Shown: positions 41,585 through 54,533 of the stretch, in pieces
Numbering within the stretch: position 1 is the first letter of the stretch
Layout of the letters: each line of letters starts with the position of its first letter
Assembly: GCA_001600695.1 (NCBI GenBank)
Contig: BCKQ01000006.1
Span: 1 to 64,000 of the forward strand
Direction: 5' to 3'
Length of the DNA stretch: 64,000 bases
Origin: Ascoidea asiatica
Taxonomy: Eukaryota > Ascomycota > Saccharomycetes > Ascoideales > Ascoideaceae
Notes under the pieces: generated by a model
The model's input: the letters and a program-made list of their open reading frames with translations, nothing else
Database searches by the model: none
What the model was told of the DNA's origin: nothing
Made by a program: the position numbers and the translations under genes

Positions 41585-42315
41585 TGTTTATTTATTGTTA
41601 ATTTATTGTTATTATTGTTATTATGTTTTTATTATGTATAGCAATTGGATATAATTATTATATATTCATATATTATTACAATATTATATAATATGAATAT
41701 ATTTTATATATTTATTTATTTATTTATTATTCGGTTGTATATATTATATTAGCAGCCATTTTATTTTTTTGCGATTTAACATAGTTAAAAACCTATCTAA
41801 ATGCCATATTGTTATTATTCACTACTGGAACTTCAATTTTCAAAGAATTCTGAAGTGATGGATTTCAAACCGAAAAAAAAGTCAAGTATCACATGATAGT
41901 CAAGCACTTCCGGGAATATCAGCTCGGAAATTAAAATCCAAATGATAAAACATAGTCACATGGAATTCCACGTGATATCCCGGCCTAAATGCAGTCCGGC
42001 GGATAAAGCGGAACGCGTCTGTTTGTTTTATCAGTTTTATCTGGCTCATGTGGGAGTGGAAAGGCAGAAAGCAGAAAGAAGAGAGAAGAAGACTGAATGA
42101 GGGTGTTGCAGTCTCCGTGTTGAGCACTCCTTCCTGATAACTTTCTTCCTCAGTATTTCCTTCGTTTTGCTTAAATATTCATTGTTTTCCTGTAATTCGA
42201 TTCTTTATTCTTCTTCTTCTTATTCTTTTATCTTTTATCTTTTATCTTAATTCTATTATAATTTAATCCTGATTTAATTTCATTATACAATTCTACTGAT
42301 AATTTATTAGTAAAA
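41585..42315. other. VMA16-PMP3 divergent promoter region
   Basis: 731 bp. Contains TCACATGA (41888-41895), CACGTG (41969-41974), CGG-rich words at 41980-42010 and one ACGCGT (42013-42018). CT-rich tracts at 42200-42240 precede PMP3. The frame of 75 codons here is not credible. Confidence 0.5.
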
Positions 42316-42483
42316 ATGGATTCTTCAAAAGTTGTTGCTATTATTTTAGCTATTCTTTTACCACCATTAGCAGTTTATTTACAAAGAGATTGTGGTAAAG
42401 ATTTATTAATTAATGTTATTTTATGTTGTTTTGCTTGGTTTCCAGGTATTTTACATGCTTTATATATAGCTTTTCAAAGTTAA
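42316..42483 (+). CDS. PMP3: Pmp3 family plasma membrane proteolipid
   Basis: A 55-residue hydrophobic protein with two membrane helices, starting 'MDSSKVVAIILAILLPPLAV' and containing the family pattern 'DCGKDLLINVILCCFAWFPGILHALYI'. Pmp3 (Sna1) affects membrane potential and cation tolerance. The frame is complete: ATG after 'taaaa', TAA at 42481. It is short but the match covers the full length of the family. Confidence 0.96.
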   Translation: MDSSKVVAIILAILLPPLAVYLQRDCGKDLLINVILCCFAWFPGILHALYIAFQS

Positions 42484-43502
42484 ATATTATAATATATAAT
42501 TCTCAATAATCAATAATCAATAATTAATAATTAATAATAAATTATATACTTATAATATCATGATAATCTTACAATTCTTATCTTCTTCTACTTCTTCGAT
42601 TTAATTCTAATTCTAATTCTAATTCTAACTGATTCTAATTTTAATTTTAATTCAATTTAATAATAATTCAATTCTTATTCATCTTCTTATTCTTATTATA
42701 TCAATTGCTGTAGTAATATTTCTCATTTTGTTAGTATTATTAGTCTCAATTACAACATTCACCCGTAAAAAAAACAATAACAATCGCTAGTGTTAACGTT
42801 ATCGTAATTATTATTTAAGCACGCCTTCATACCTTTCGTTATCATTCACTCAAGATCCACAAAACTGGTTTCATTTTCAGTTTTTTAAATTATTTTCGAA
42901 ACACCTTTTTAAATCTTCTTTTTAAATCTTCTTTTTTTATCTCGATTGAATAAATATTGATAAAGAAGATGATTATTATAATGTAAAATAATAGTTAATG
43001 ACAAGAGAAATGATCCTAAATTAGATCAATCACATTCATACTTAATCAACAAGAAATTATCAACTTCTTAATCATCATCATACTTAACCGCCGATAAAAA
43101 ACTGAATTATAAATATCAAAATTAACATTTATTATAACTTCATTAAAATTATATATATATATATCTATATATATATATAGAGAGAGAGAAAAAAAAATGG
43201 ATTAAATAAAGGAGATTAATAATTAATCAAGAAATTTTATTATATAAATATTTTAATAAAAATTCATTATGATTTTGAAATTTGAAAAAAATTATATGAA
43301 GCTTAATTCAAAAAGTTAAACATTTAAAACTTTCTTAAACTTAATATAATTCAATAGGTTATGAATTTGATAAAAAAAAATACAACTGAATTAAAATAAT
43401 AAAAATCATTAAAATATGCTGAATAAAATATGCCTGAAAAAATATACAATTTAAAATTTAAAATTTAAAATTCAATAATAGAAAATTTAAAAATTTCTAT
43501 CT
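42484..43502. other. Intergenic, PMP3 to transporter gene
   Basis: AT-rich with 'attctaattct' repeats (42600-42660), TATATA tracts (43150-43180) and an AG repeat (43180-43190). No gene, tRNA or element seen. Confidence 0.5.
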
Positions 43503-45245
43503 TCATTCTAATACAAATGCATATTTAGATTTTGTTCTAATTCTTTTACCATATTTATAAAATAAAAATGGTACTGGTGTCATTAAAAATCCAAATAATC
43601 CTAATAATAATCCTGCCCAATTTATACCCATATCATTAAACATATATGCTGAAAATAATGGAAATGCACATCCAAATCCAGATCTTAAAAATGTATTAGC
43701 TGCTAATGCTGATGCTGCAAATATTAAATATGAATCAACAATATAATTCATTGCTGGCATAAATATTGTTGAAGTTGCAAATCCAGTTACAACTCCACTT
43801 GCTGTTGGTGCCATCCAATGAATCTTATCTGGATAATTACCTGTCCAACAAAACCAAAGTATACCAATTGGAAATGCAATTCCACCAACCATCATTGGTT
43901 TTAATCTTGCTTCTGGTACTGGTTTACCATTATTTTTCTTAACTTGTTTTACATAATCTTTTTCACAATATAAACAATAATAACTACCTGCAAATTGTCC
44001 AATACATAATCCAATCATTGGTAAATATCCATTACCACCTGGCATTAAATATCCTTCACTAAAAACAATTGGATATGCTGTTAAAAACATATAAATAACT
44101 CCATAAATAAATGCTGTATAAATTGAAAGTAATAAAATTATTGGTTCTGTGAATAATAATTTCATTGGTCTTGTTATTGTTGTTTCACAAATTTCTTTAA
44201 AACTTAATCTCATTTCTTCATGTGCTGCTCTTATACCCCAATTACCTGTTCTTCTTCTTAATTTTTCTGCTTTTTCAACTAAAATTAATGGATGATGAGT
44301 TTCATCCATAAATAATATAACTGTAATTAAATTAAAACTTGCAATAATTCCAATTAAATATTGTGTCCATCTCCATCCAAGATAACTATCTGCAATATAT
44401 GCTCCAAAAATTGGTGCAAATGATGGTCCAATACTAACTGCCATTGAAAATATAACAATTGCTGTACCTCTAGTTTCATTACCAAATAAATCTGCAAATG
44501 CTGCTGCAACAACAACAATTGGTGCTGATCCAATACAACCTGCAAAAAATCTACAAATTAAAACTGTTTGTAAATTTGCTCCAGTTGCACAACCAAAAAT
44601 AAATGCTGTAAATCCAATACTTGAAATTACCAACGGAATTTTTCTACCATATAATTCTGAAATTGGTGCCCAAAATGTTGGACCTGTTGCAAAACCTAAA
44701 ACATATAATGATGTACCTAATGTTATAACAACTGCTGATACTTTAAATTCACTCATTAATTGATATGTACCTGATGCAAAAATACCTGAACCCATTGCAA
44801 TACACATTGTATTAAAACCTAAAACTAAACATATTATAAGCTTCTTTTTAAAAGCCCAATTATGAGGATGTAAAGGATCATCAGGTCCATCATATGTTAC
44901 TGTATATTCATCTTTATCAGGTAATTCTGGTGGATATGGTCTACTACCACCCATTGGTGGTAATGGTGAAGTATCTTTTTTTGATAAAGCTGCTAATGAA
45001 TCACCACCTGTTAAAACTCTTGATAATTTTCTTGTCATATCAGTTTGAGATTCAGCTTGAGATTCATTATCAGCAACACTTTTTGTTCTTTGTAATTCTA
45101 AATCTGGATTTGGGTCATTTCCTGCGATAAATGGTTCTGGTGTTACTTCTTTATCTTCAAAGCTTTGAGTTGAAGCATTACTTGATTTTGGAGTATGACC
45201 AGATTCTGGAGTTACATCTGTTTTTTTTTCAGGATCTGAACTCAT
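43503..45245 (-). CDS. DHA1 drug:H+ antiporter, Tpo1/Flu1 type
   Basis: Plasma membrane or vacuolar MFS exporter of polyamines and drugs. 580 residues: a 125-residue hydrophilic N-terminus, then 'DGPDDPLHPHNWAFKKK', typical of the Tpo1 group, and twelve membrane helices. Motif A-like 'PISELYGRKIPL', motif C-like 'GCIGSAPIVVVAAAFADLF' and 'AIVIFSMAVSIGPSFAPIFGAYI' are present. It ends 'RIRTKSKYAFVLE'. The substrate cannot be read from sequence; Tpo1 (spermine/spermidine) or Flu1 (mycophenolic acid, fluconazole) are the nearest. Confidence 0.92.
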   Translation of the reverse strand: MSSDPEKKTDVTPESGHTPKSSNASTQSFEDKEVTPEPFIAGNDPNPDLELQRTKSVADNESQAESQTDMTRKLSRVLTGGDSLAALSKKDTSPLPPMGGSRPYPPELPDKDEYTVTYDGPDDPLHPHNWAFKKKLIICLVLGFNTMCIAMGSGIFASGTYQLMSEFKVSAVVITLGTSLYVLGFATGPTFWAPISELYGRKIPLVISSIGFTAFIFGCATGANLQTVLICRFFAGCIGSAPIVVVAAAFADLFGNETRGTAIVIFSMAVSIGPSFAPIFGAYIADSYLGWRWTQYLIGIIASFNLITVILFMDETHHPLILVEKAEKLRRRTGNWGIRAAHEEMRLSFKEICETTITRPMKLLFTEPIILLLSIYTAFIYGVIYMFLTAYPIVFSEGYLMPGGNGYLPMIGLCIGQFAGSYYCLYCEKDYVKQVKKNNGKPVPEARLKPMMVGGIAFPIGILWFCWTGNYPDKIHWMAPTASGVVTGFATSTIFMPAMNYIVDSYLIFAASALAANTFLRSGFGCAFPLFSAYMFNDMGINWAGLLLGLFGFLMTPVPFLFYKYGKRIRTKSKYAFVLE

Positions 45246-46391
45246 ACCCTTTTAATTATTATTCCTACTATTTCGCTCAAATAAAATTTAAAAATATAAA
45301 AATATAATATAATATAATATAATACAATATAAAATAATGTTAGATAAATGATTTACTAAAAAGTATAAAACAAAGTATCATAAGTAAAATCAATTCAAAG
45401 ATAATCTTTAATGATTATTGAAAAATAAAAAGAAATTTGCAAAAGAAATATGAAAACAATTAAAAAAAATAGTAGAAGATATATCCATTATTTATATATT
45501 CAAAGTTAAGTAAAGAAATTTTGAATAATGATAAACAATTTGTTTTTAAAATTATTTTCTTTTTTTTCTAAGATATGAGATATGAGATATGGCAAATTAT
45601 AAACAAAAAATGAATAATTAAATAATAAATTAAAAATGAAAAATGAGATATGAGAAATGAGATATGGCTTCAAATAATAAATTTTATGTAAATAGGATAC
45701 GAAATCGCCTTATTCTTTCTCCAAGATTCTAATAAAAAGCATATGTTGAGGACAAACCTAAATGAATCTGAATGAATTTAAATTTATTTATTTAGTTTCT
45801 TTCTTTAAAGATGAAGGTTTAAGTCAATTGATAACTTCTTCAAAGTAATGATAGAGTGGCTTCTTAGGCTCAATGCGAAAATAGGAAATTTATCAATAAC
45901 TTGTTTATTGATTATTCTCTTATAAACCTGAATAAGTTAATAGATGAAATAAAATGAATTAAAAAAAGAATTAAAAATCAAGAGACTAATGAAGGAGATC
46001 ATTCATTCACTACCAAATCTATTAGAATACACCTAAATATGTAACTTCTTTGGGGAATCTTTACAAAAAAAGAAGAGGAGTTATTAAACTTATTTCTTTT
46101 CAAATAATGGTTGACCTTGTTAGTACTTTTCCCACAATTGTATATACTTTATATTATCCACTAATTTTTCGATCACTTTCCAATATTTTGTTAGTTAAAT
46201 TTCAATAATTCAATTGTAAAATGACAGTAATTTCATGCCAATTCAACACTTCTTTTTTTAATAGACAATGAGTCCTAAATCTATTCAAGATAGCCATAGA
46301 ATATGTCTGCTAATTTAAAGGGAAGTATTCAAGATTTGAATTCTAAAAATATTAGAAAAATAACCGGTTAAATGAACGCGCCTTGTCACAA
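45246..46391. other. Intergenic upstream of transporter gene
   Basis: AT-rich; 'atatgagatatga' repeats at 45570-45665. No gene seen. Confidence 0.5.
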
Positions 46392-46671
46392 AAATCAGCC
46401 ACAAATTACTTAAATAGGCTCATCCGAAGGTTCGAGGTGAGTTTTGGAACCCGCAGATTTGTTGCCAGCAGACCCTTGTCACGCAAAACCGTAGCCAGTC
46501 CTGAGGGACACACCCCAAAAAACAGAGCTTATGCGCTTGCAGGCTCGGTAGATAGAAGTACTTCCAATTCCCCGTCTGTTCGGGTTCTCGCCCCAGACCA
46601 GGCCAGCAATAAGGAACATCAGGTCGAGAAGGCTCGCTAGTCCGGGACACGGCCCGTACTGAATGTCACAA
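46384..46671. other. GC-rich island bounded by 8-bp direct repeats
   Basis: About 290 bp near 50% G+C in surroundings of roughly 25%. Perfect 8-bp direct repeats TGTCACAA lie at 46384-46391 and 46664-46671. Several stems can form: GTCTG...CAGAC around GGG...CCC (about 46577-46602), CGGGACACGGCCCG (46643-46656), TGC-GCTT-GCA (46530-46539). Frames on both strands (85 and 76 codons) match nothing I know and follow from low stop density. It could be a structured RNA gene, a small inserted element or foreign DNA. It did not match the SRP, RNase P, U1-U6 or 5S RNAs as I remember them. Confidence 0.5.
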
Positions 46672-47239
46672 GCTTACATTTTCTGGTGCAAGATGACTCC
46701 AGGATAACTCCACTAAAAACTAAAAATGGAGTCACACTCGATTTTATCATTAAAACAACTTCTGAATAACGATATAAATGGTGATTTCTATGATAAAACA
46801 ACGAATTGATAAATTTACAATAAAAATACAGTAATAATTATATGGATGATGATAATTACGAAGTGTAACTGCCGAAGAAAAAATCAAAAAGTAATGGATC
46901 CTCATGTCGGAAAACATTCAAAATAGGCTTGACTTCACAAATGCAAAAGTATGATGGTATGGGGTTAGACTTAACCTTTAAAATTGATTTAACTTCAGAA
47001 GAATATTATCTGTCAACGTTCCAAAAATATTCTTTTTGAAATCAAAATGTTTATATTTCTTAAATAATAAATGCCTATTGATATTTGAAATACGATAACA
47101 TTGAAGGCTAAAAGTTCTTTCATAAACAAAATAAATATCTTTGAGAGAAAAGGAGTTCATAAATTCAAAAAAAAAATCAAAAAAAAAACAGTTTAAGAAT
47201 ATTAAATGTGATTAAGACTAATTAGAAATCCAATGCAAT
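46672..47239. other. Intergenic, island to FIG4
   Basis: 568 bp of AT-rich sequence without a credible gene; the 60-codon minus-strand frame at 46978 is weak. Confidence 0.4.
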
Positions 47240-50200
47240 TTAAAAGTCTGATTCATAAAGCCTCATAACTTCTTCATCGAAATCACTTAAATCTTCATAA
47301 TCTTCATTTGCTAGATTTCCTTCTCTTTCTTTATTCCTTAATGTTTCCATAGATTCAATATTCATTCTTAATGTTCTATCTTGTTCATATGGATAATCAT
47401 AATCATAACCATTTCCATTTCTATTATCATAATTTCCATTATTGAATCCATTATTTATTCCAGAACTTGTTCCAAGATTATATTTTCCTCCAAAAACATT
47501 TGAATTATCAAAACTATTATTGTTATGAGTATTATTAAATCTACTATTAATAAAATCTCCAAGTCTGAAATTAAAGTCTAAGCCTTCATTATCAAAGCCT
47601 CTATGTTTACCATGATTATCATTATTATTATAATAAGTATTTTCTAAACTTAAGTCTCTATCTATACCCAGACTTATTCCCGTTTTCGCTGTAGATACTG
47701 AACTTTCAAAAAAGCTAGTTTTCTTTTTATTCTTTTGATTGAATTCAAATTCATTTTTACCTTTTAAATTATTTCCAAACTTTAAAAAAGTTTCTTCAAA
47801 ATGTGATTTTGAACTATTTGTAGGCGAATTAAAATCATCCACAGTTAAATATTCAATTTTATATTTTTCCCAATTTACTTTTCTATGATTTTTTAGATAA
47901 TAATCTTTGAACATAGGATCTTTCTCAAAATTATGTTCATAATATTCATTATTTTCTGTATTATTGATATAATTACTACCATTTTGTAATTGAAAATTTT
48001 CATCAACATTTTCTTCATGATCTGAACTATCAAATGATGAAGAAATATAATCTGATTCACTGTATTCTTCATCTCTAGAAAACATTTCTTCATTTTCATC
48101 TTTGATATTATTATAATAAACATAACTAGCATCCGCATTAGATAAAGCATATAATCTATTATATAAATCAAGATCTGATTGACAAATTTTAAAATTTGAA
48201 CAATTATCTGACAATGAATTATATTCTCTTTTCAAAGTTGAATAATAATTATCAAAATCTAAATCTGGATTTATTTTACAATCTTTATTATTATCATCAT
48301 TAACTAATTTTATTTTTTTATTTTTAAATTTCATCATATGATTTTTTCCTTTATTTTCTTTTTTAAATAAGTTTTCATTCTTATCAATCATATTATTATA
48401 ATTTTTAATTAGATATCTTGATAGATTTTTATTATAGTTTGCAATATCATTATAATAAATTATTTCCTTAAGAGAGATTCTAGGATTAATTTTATATTTC
48501 ACTTTTAAATCATTCTTAAATTCAGAAAGAAAATTATTAGACTTATTTTTATTTTTTGAAAAATTATTTAAATTCTTTGCTTCATCTTTGATTTTTTTAT
48601 TTCCTTTTAAAGTATTTATATCTCCTGATTTCAAACTAATATCATTTGATTTCTTCATACCTATAATTTTCGAAGTTCTTTTATTATCTTTTTCTTCAAA
48701 ATCATTTTCTAATTCATCAAACAGAATAAATTCATCTTTTTTCTCATGAAGTTTTTCTTCAATTTCCTGCTCGTCTCCAATTAAAAATTTTTCATCATCT
48801 TCAAATATTTCATTAACCTGTTTTTGATATTTATTCAATCTTGAAATTAATTTTTTTAGCCATTCTTTGCCTAACTTTTTATTTTCAAGTTCAAACCTCT
48901 CACTTTCTTTGTCATAATTAAGATAATGAAATTTGAATTGAAAAGAGTTAGTTTTCTCTCTTCCTAAATCATTTGAATTAATTAAATAACTATAATTTGT
49001 TCCAAAATCAAAATATATGTTTTCTTCCATACTTGTTTCTTCCAATATTTCATCAAGCGTACTCGATTCTAAGATAGACGAACTTCTTTTTTTTGTGTTA
49101 TCATCATCCATATCATCATCATCATCATCACTAAAGGATGACTCAGAACTAGAAGAAAATTCCATATGTAATGGTTCTGATAATTCTCTTTCCGACCCTC
49201 TATATAAACGTTCGCATAATTCTTTATTTGCTTTAACTAACATATCTAATTGATCTTTTGCTAATGCTAATTCATTTCTATCATTTTTTCGGCTTTCATT
49301 GATGACGTCTTTAACATCTTTATCATCATATATATCAATAACAGACATATGATTTCCAAATAATTGACTTTTTTGATGGTTTAAAAACTTTTCAAATATT
49401 TTCTCTTTTTTCAGTCCGTAATATTCTTTGAATTTTTGATTTATGAAGCCAGGTTTTCTTGATTCAAAAGGATCTTTGTAATATTTGTAGGCTTCTGCAG
49501 GTGAAATTTTGTACTTATTATTATCATTTGAGTTGTTTTTCTGATCATTTGCAGAATCTTCTTTGATAGAACTTAATCCCATATTAGAATGAATAGGGCT
49601 GTTCTGATTAGAATTTTCATAATTTTCTTTCAAAAACTCATGATGAATTTTTTCTATATCTATTGGAACTGAACTTTTCATAGTTGTTTCAAATAGATTA
49701 TTAAAACAAGTCAATTCTTTTGGGAGATAATATTCATTCCAATAACTATCTAAAGAAACTCTTGGATATGGGACTAATTTCTCCACAGAATAGTTCTCTT
49801 GGATATATTTTGTAACCAAATCTAACTTTGAGTCGATATCTTCAATATCATTTCGAGCCTTTGAAATTACTTCATTTAGGATATTAATTGTTCGAGCATA
49901 AACAGTATCTCGAGTTGTTACTGTTGAAGAAGATAATAACGAAGTACATTCTTCTTTTTCTTTTTCTTTTTCAATTTGATCTTTCAGCTTAATTTGACTT
50001 AAAACTGTTGGATGTCTTTTTTTAATAACTTCACCCCTTGTAGTTATGGTTAAGTCACTCAATATTTCCTCTACTTCTTTTTTAATTTCATCGATATGTT
50101 CAATTTCATTTTCATTAAAATAGCTTACTGGAGGGTATTTTAATTGATTCCAATAAATCATATTTTTGAAATTCCACCAATAATTATATGATATTTTATT

Positions 50201-52397
50201 AGTAATAATACAATTTTCATCTTGAGACTCTATTCTACTTTTTAGATTCAAAAAATTAAGATAAAAATCATTATGTAAAAAATAATCACTTGTTAAATCC
50301 CAAAGATAAATTTTTTTACCTAATTTTTCAAAAGTATAATTTCCTAAAAATAAATTTATAGTATCTTGTCTTGTGGCATCAATAAATGAATTTGAATAAA
50401 ATCTTTTAACATTTTCAATTAAATCATTTTTTTTAGAAGACCATTGATTAATTTTTCTATAAGTTTCCATAGTATTAACTAAATTAGAACCACCATATTG
50501 TAAAGCAATAATATTTCCATGATCATGATAAATATTTGTTAATAAATTTACAGTATCTGAGTCATATTCTAAATAAACACTATCAGTTACTCCTAAAGAA
50601 AATAATTGATAACCTAAAGCCTTTTTAGCTATTACAAACTGAGCAGCATTTGTTCTATCTAAACAATCAATACAATTAGTTCTACAAATACCAACTTGAA
50701 TATTATTATGGTATTTTTTATCTAATTTATAATAATTATGAAAAAAACCAGTTTCTTCAAGAACTTTATCAGAATATTTTTCTAAAAATTCTAAAACATT
50801 TTGACCATGATCATCCATTTTTGAAGCTTTTGACATATCCCAAGCAGTATAATCAATTTTATTTTCATTTGGTAAAAAAGTATTTAAAAAATTTATACAA
50901 GATTCAAATTCTTTACCTAATTTAGATTCTCTTGGAATTTTTTCTTTTTGTTTAATTAAATTTAATATTAAAACTTTTGGACCATATCTTTTAAATAAAT
51001 TATTAAAATGTAAAGCTGCACAAGTATAATATGGATCAACAAATTTTAAAGCTATTGGAGGTTTTGCAATTTTATTAATATTTGTTGTACTTTGAATATT
51101 ATCTTGAGACCAAAATAATGGAATACTACCTCTATGTTGAACAAAAGAAGTATAATTTGGATTCATGAAAAAACCTCTTAAAGAATCATTAAAAGAAGAA
51201 GTTACCATACTTGAAACAATTTGTTCAGTTTCAATTTCATTTGCAACATGACCATTATCATTTACACCTCTTTTTAAAAATCTTGCACCTGCAAAATGAT
51301 GAGATCTTCTTGCAATTATAGTTATATAAATTTTTTTACTAAAAATTGAAATTTGAGATTGACTTAAAAAACCATAAATTATTGGTTGAAACCAATCAAA
51401 GGTTCTATTATAAATTTCAGTTACTGGTTTTAATAAAGATGAATTCCAAACAAACATTTCATTATATTGACCCATATAATTTTTATAAATATTTTGAGTT
51501 TGTTGTATTACTTGATTTTCTGGATTCTGAGATAAATTATTAAGATTTTCATTTAAAGAATTATTAAAATCCAAATTTTTATTATTATTATTATTATTAT
51601 CATTATTGATATCATTACTTTTATTTTGATTAAGATGTTCATTATTATTGTCATTATTATTATTATCTTTAATAGTATTAATATTAATATTAGTTTTATT
51701 ATTATTATTATCATTTAAAGCTATGATTGGAATTGAATTTGAATTTTCTTGAATATCAATATTATTAATTGAAGAATCAAATTCAGTATTTAATTTAACA
51801 GAATCTGGAGGTACAGTTGATTTTAATTTTAAAGAATTTATAAAATTATATAATTCTTGATCAGTTATATTATTATTAATATTATTATTAATATTTGAAT
51901 CATTATTAAATTCAAAATCATAATTATAATAATTAAAATCATCAAATTCATAATTATATTTATAATTAAAATCATCATTATAATTATAATTATAATTATA
52001 ATTAAAAGATTTAAATTTTTCATTTAAAAAATTATTTTGTAAAGTATTTGTTAAATCATAATTATAAGAAAAATAGAAATTTGTATTTAAATTAAAATTT
52101 TTAAAAATATTTAAAAATTTTGATTCATTTTCAAAAATTTTTTTATCATTTAAATTTAAATTTTTATTTTTTTTAAAAAAATTTTTATCATTTGAAATTA
52201 TTGGTATTAATTCAGTATCTTCAATTTTATAAATATAATGACCTCCAAGAACAGCGATTTTTGATCTTTTTGTGATGATATGTAAATAATAATTTTGAGT
52301 AAATTTAATGAAACCTAAAAGTCCATAACCAGATATTCTTTTTATTAGGAAACTTTTTTTTTTATTATCTTTATCTTTTGAAGAATTTGAATTACTT

Positions 52398-52429
<32 letters not shown>

Positions 52430-53362
52430 GTTGTTGATATTTGAATTATTATTATTTATTGAATGAATAGAATGATTGGCTGAATGATTTAATGAATAAT
52501 TTATAGAATGATTGATAGAATGATTAATTGAATGATTGATTGAGTAAATTGTAGAATGATTATCTAAATCTTCATTATTATCTAAATTATTATTATTATT
52601 ATTAGTAGTAGTAGTAGTAGTTGTAGTATTAGCGCTATTAGTATTATTGGCGGTATTAATATTATTAGTATTAGTATTAGTATTAGTATTAGTATTAGTA
52701 TTAGTATTAGTATTAGTATTAGTATTAGTATTAGTATTGGTATTATTGAAGTTTGTAGTAGTAGTATTAATATTAGGAGTATTATTAGATGATTGATTAA
52801 AATTTGATTGAGAATTATCATCTAAAGAAGATAAAATTTGAATCATTTGTTTTCTTGTGAAATAATAATTACTTTCATTTAAATTTAATTTATCAATTGG
52901 ACCATTTAAATCAATTTCAAGAATTCTAAACATTGATTCTTTATTATTTGAACCAATAATAAAAAATTTATCATTTGTTTCATAAATTGTAAATTTTGTT
53001 AATATTAATTTTCTTGATTTGAATGGTGATATTGATAATGATGAAATTTTATTAAAATTTAAATTTGAATTTAAATTTGAATTTAAATTTGAATTTAGGT
53101 TATTATTTACATTATTATTTAGGTTATTATTTAAATTATTATTTACATTATTTATGTTATTATTATTATTATTTGATTGATAATATTGATAATTTGTATT
53201 TGAATCATTAAAATCCAAAGAATTTGGATCTATATTAGAATCATTATTAATATTAGAATTGATATTAGAATTAGTTACTTGATTTGGAAATTGAAAAGTA
53301 TTTGAAGAATTATGAAAATCAGATTTATTTGAAGTATTTGAAGTATGAGATATATTTGACAT
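47240..53362 (-). CDS. FIG4: Fig4 polyphosphoinositide phosphatase with very long tails
   Basis: Fig4 dephosphorylates PI(3,5)P2 to PI3P at the vacuole and activates Fab1 in the Vac14 complex. 2040 residues against about 880 in S. cerevisiae. The Sac1 domain begins '[23 protein letters not shown]' (about 118), is interrupted by Asn/Thr-rich and 'NHSINHSI' inserts (about 190-340) and 'YNYNYNY' inserts, then continues '[13 protein letters not shown]', '[15 protein letters not shown]', to the catalytic '[10 protein letters not shown]' (about 900). The Fig4-type '[10 protein letters not shown]' lies near 1210. About 800 charged residues follow with acidic runs and no known domain. The frame is open throughout. 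Confidence 0.93.
52660..52742. repeat. Hexanucleotide tract in FIG4 coding Thr-Asn repeats
   Basis: A run of about 12 'attagt' units on the plus strand codes Thr-Asn dipeptides in the Fig4 insert. Flanked by other Asn-coding trinucleotide tracts. Likely to vary in length between strains. Confidence 0.9.
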
Positions 53363-54293
53363 TATTATTATTATTAATAGCTAAATTATTTGAGAACTAA
53401 GATCATTTTGGTTTCATGAATTCCATTAAATATAAAAGTCAATTAAATATCATAAAGATAAGAAAATAATAATCAAGATAAATATATTTTTATTTCAATT
53501 GTTTTTGAATATTGTTATTGTTGTTTAAATCAAAATCTAAATCCATTGAATTTAGATCAATAAACATAATAAATAGATAAAGAAATAAATATGAGACAGT
53601 AGTTGCATCACGTGCATAGCGCTGCTTTTCACTTTTCTCTCTGCGCCTCATAAAATCAGCCTCTGCTATCCTGTAACAGAAACACACTCGCCACACTAAG
53701 CTCAACTGCCACAGAGTTAAGCTTAGGAAGCTCATTCCCATTGCAATGGTTTTTAGCTGTAAGATTACACTATTTTTTCATTTGGCTTGAGAGTGGATAT
53801 TTTGCGTGGTGGAACACAGACAACAAAAGAAGGTCGATTATTGACTTTGATAGTATTTTGTATTCTACAACTGTTTTCTTTTTCCTCAATTCCTTTGTTA
53901 TTTTTTATTCTGAAAACACTTTCATTGAGAATATTTTGGTTTTTTATTGCTATAACCAAAGCAATCTTAACAACAATAGCCAGCAATACTCTTTGGATAG
54001 CAATCGTTTTATGAAAATTTTACAAATTGTTTCAATGCATTTGGAATAGTCTTTAAAATATACAAAAATATTTTCACAATGTTTTAACAAATATGAGAAA
54101 TATAGAATTGCTATATAAGGCTCGATTTATTCGTATCTAAAATTTTTTATTTTTTATTAATAATCTTACTATTATTTTCCTTCATCTTGTTCAATTTATC
54201 TTTTTTTGCTACTTAAAATTAAAGATAATAATTTATTTTATCAACTTAATCAAATATAAATCTAAGGTTAAAAAAAAAAAAAATTCAGTAAAA
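53363..54293. other. Divergent region between FIG4 and the 54294 gene
   Basis: 931 bp. CACGTG at 53609-53614 and a GC-richer patch (53600-53750). Frames of 70-100 codons on both strands at 53741-54049 overlap each other and match nothing; I do not call them. An A13 tract (54270-54282) precedes the 54294 start. Confidence 0.45.
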
Positions 54294-54533
54294 ATGCCTG
54301 TGACTGAAGAAACAAATCCAATTAATCCTAGGATATCTGATATTATTGCTAGAAATTCAACTGAATCTTTAAATTCTGAAAATGATTCAAATCAAGTAGA
54401 ACCTGAATGGATTTGTAATATTAAAAAAAAAATGAGTATTTCATATTTAATTAATCCAAAAAATTCTAAAATTAGATATTTATGTTATTATACTTTGTCA
54501 GATGATAAAATTAACAAACTCAATAATAATTAA
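54294..54533 (+). CDS. Small hypothetical protein
   Basis: 79 residues, with an ATG in good yeast context (three A before) and strong codon continuity. Acidic, Ser/Asn-rich N-terminal half, then 'PEWICNIKKKMSISYLINPKNSKIRYLCYYTL'. The 'SISYLINP' word resembles short motifs of transcription regulators, but this is weak. No membrane segment. It may be a short real gene or the remaining 5' part of a longer one; I do not recognise it. Confidence 0.5.
   Translation: MPVTEETNPINPRISDIIARNSTESLNSENDSNQVEPEWICNIKKKMSISYLINPKNSKIRYLCYYTLSDDKINKLNNN

Noticed and set aside
46383-46650. 85- and 76-codon frames in the GC-rich island
   Set aside because: Overlapping frames on both strands are expected where stops are rare; composition looks like an RNA or inserted DNA rather than protein.
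46384-46671. Solo LTR of a retrotransposon
   Set aside because: No TG...CA inverted ends and an 8-bp rather than 5-bp flank repeat; kept only as an unassigned island.
53741-54049. Frames of 73-102 codons on both strands
   Set aside because: Three overlapping frames on two strands, no similarity; consistent with a slightly GC-richer promoter region.
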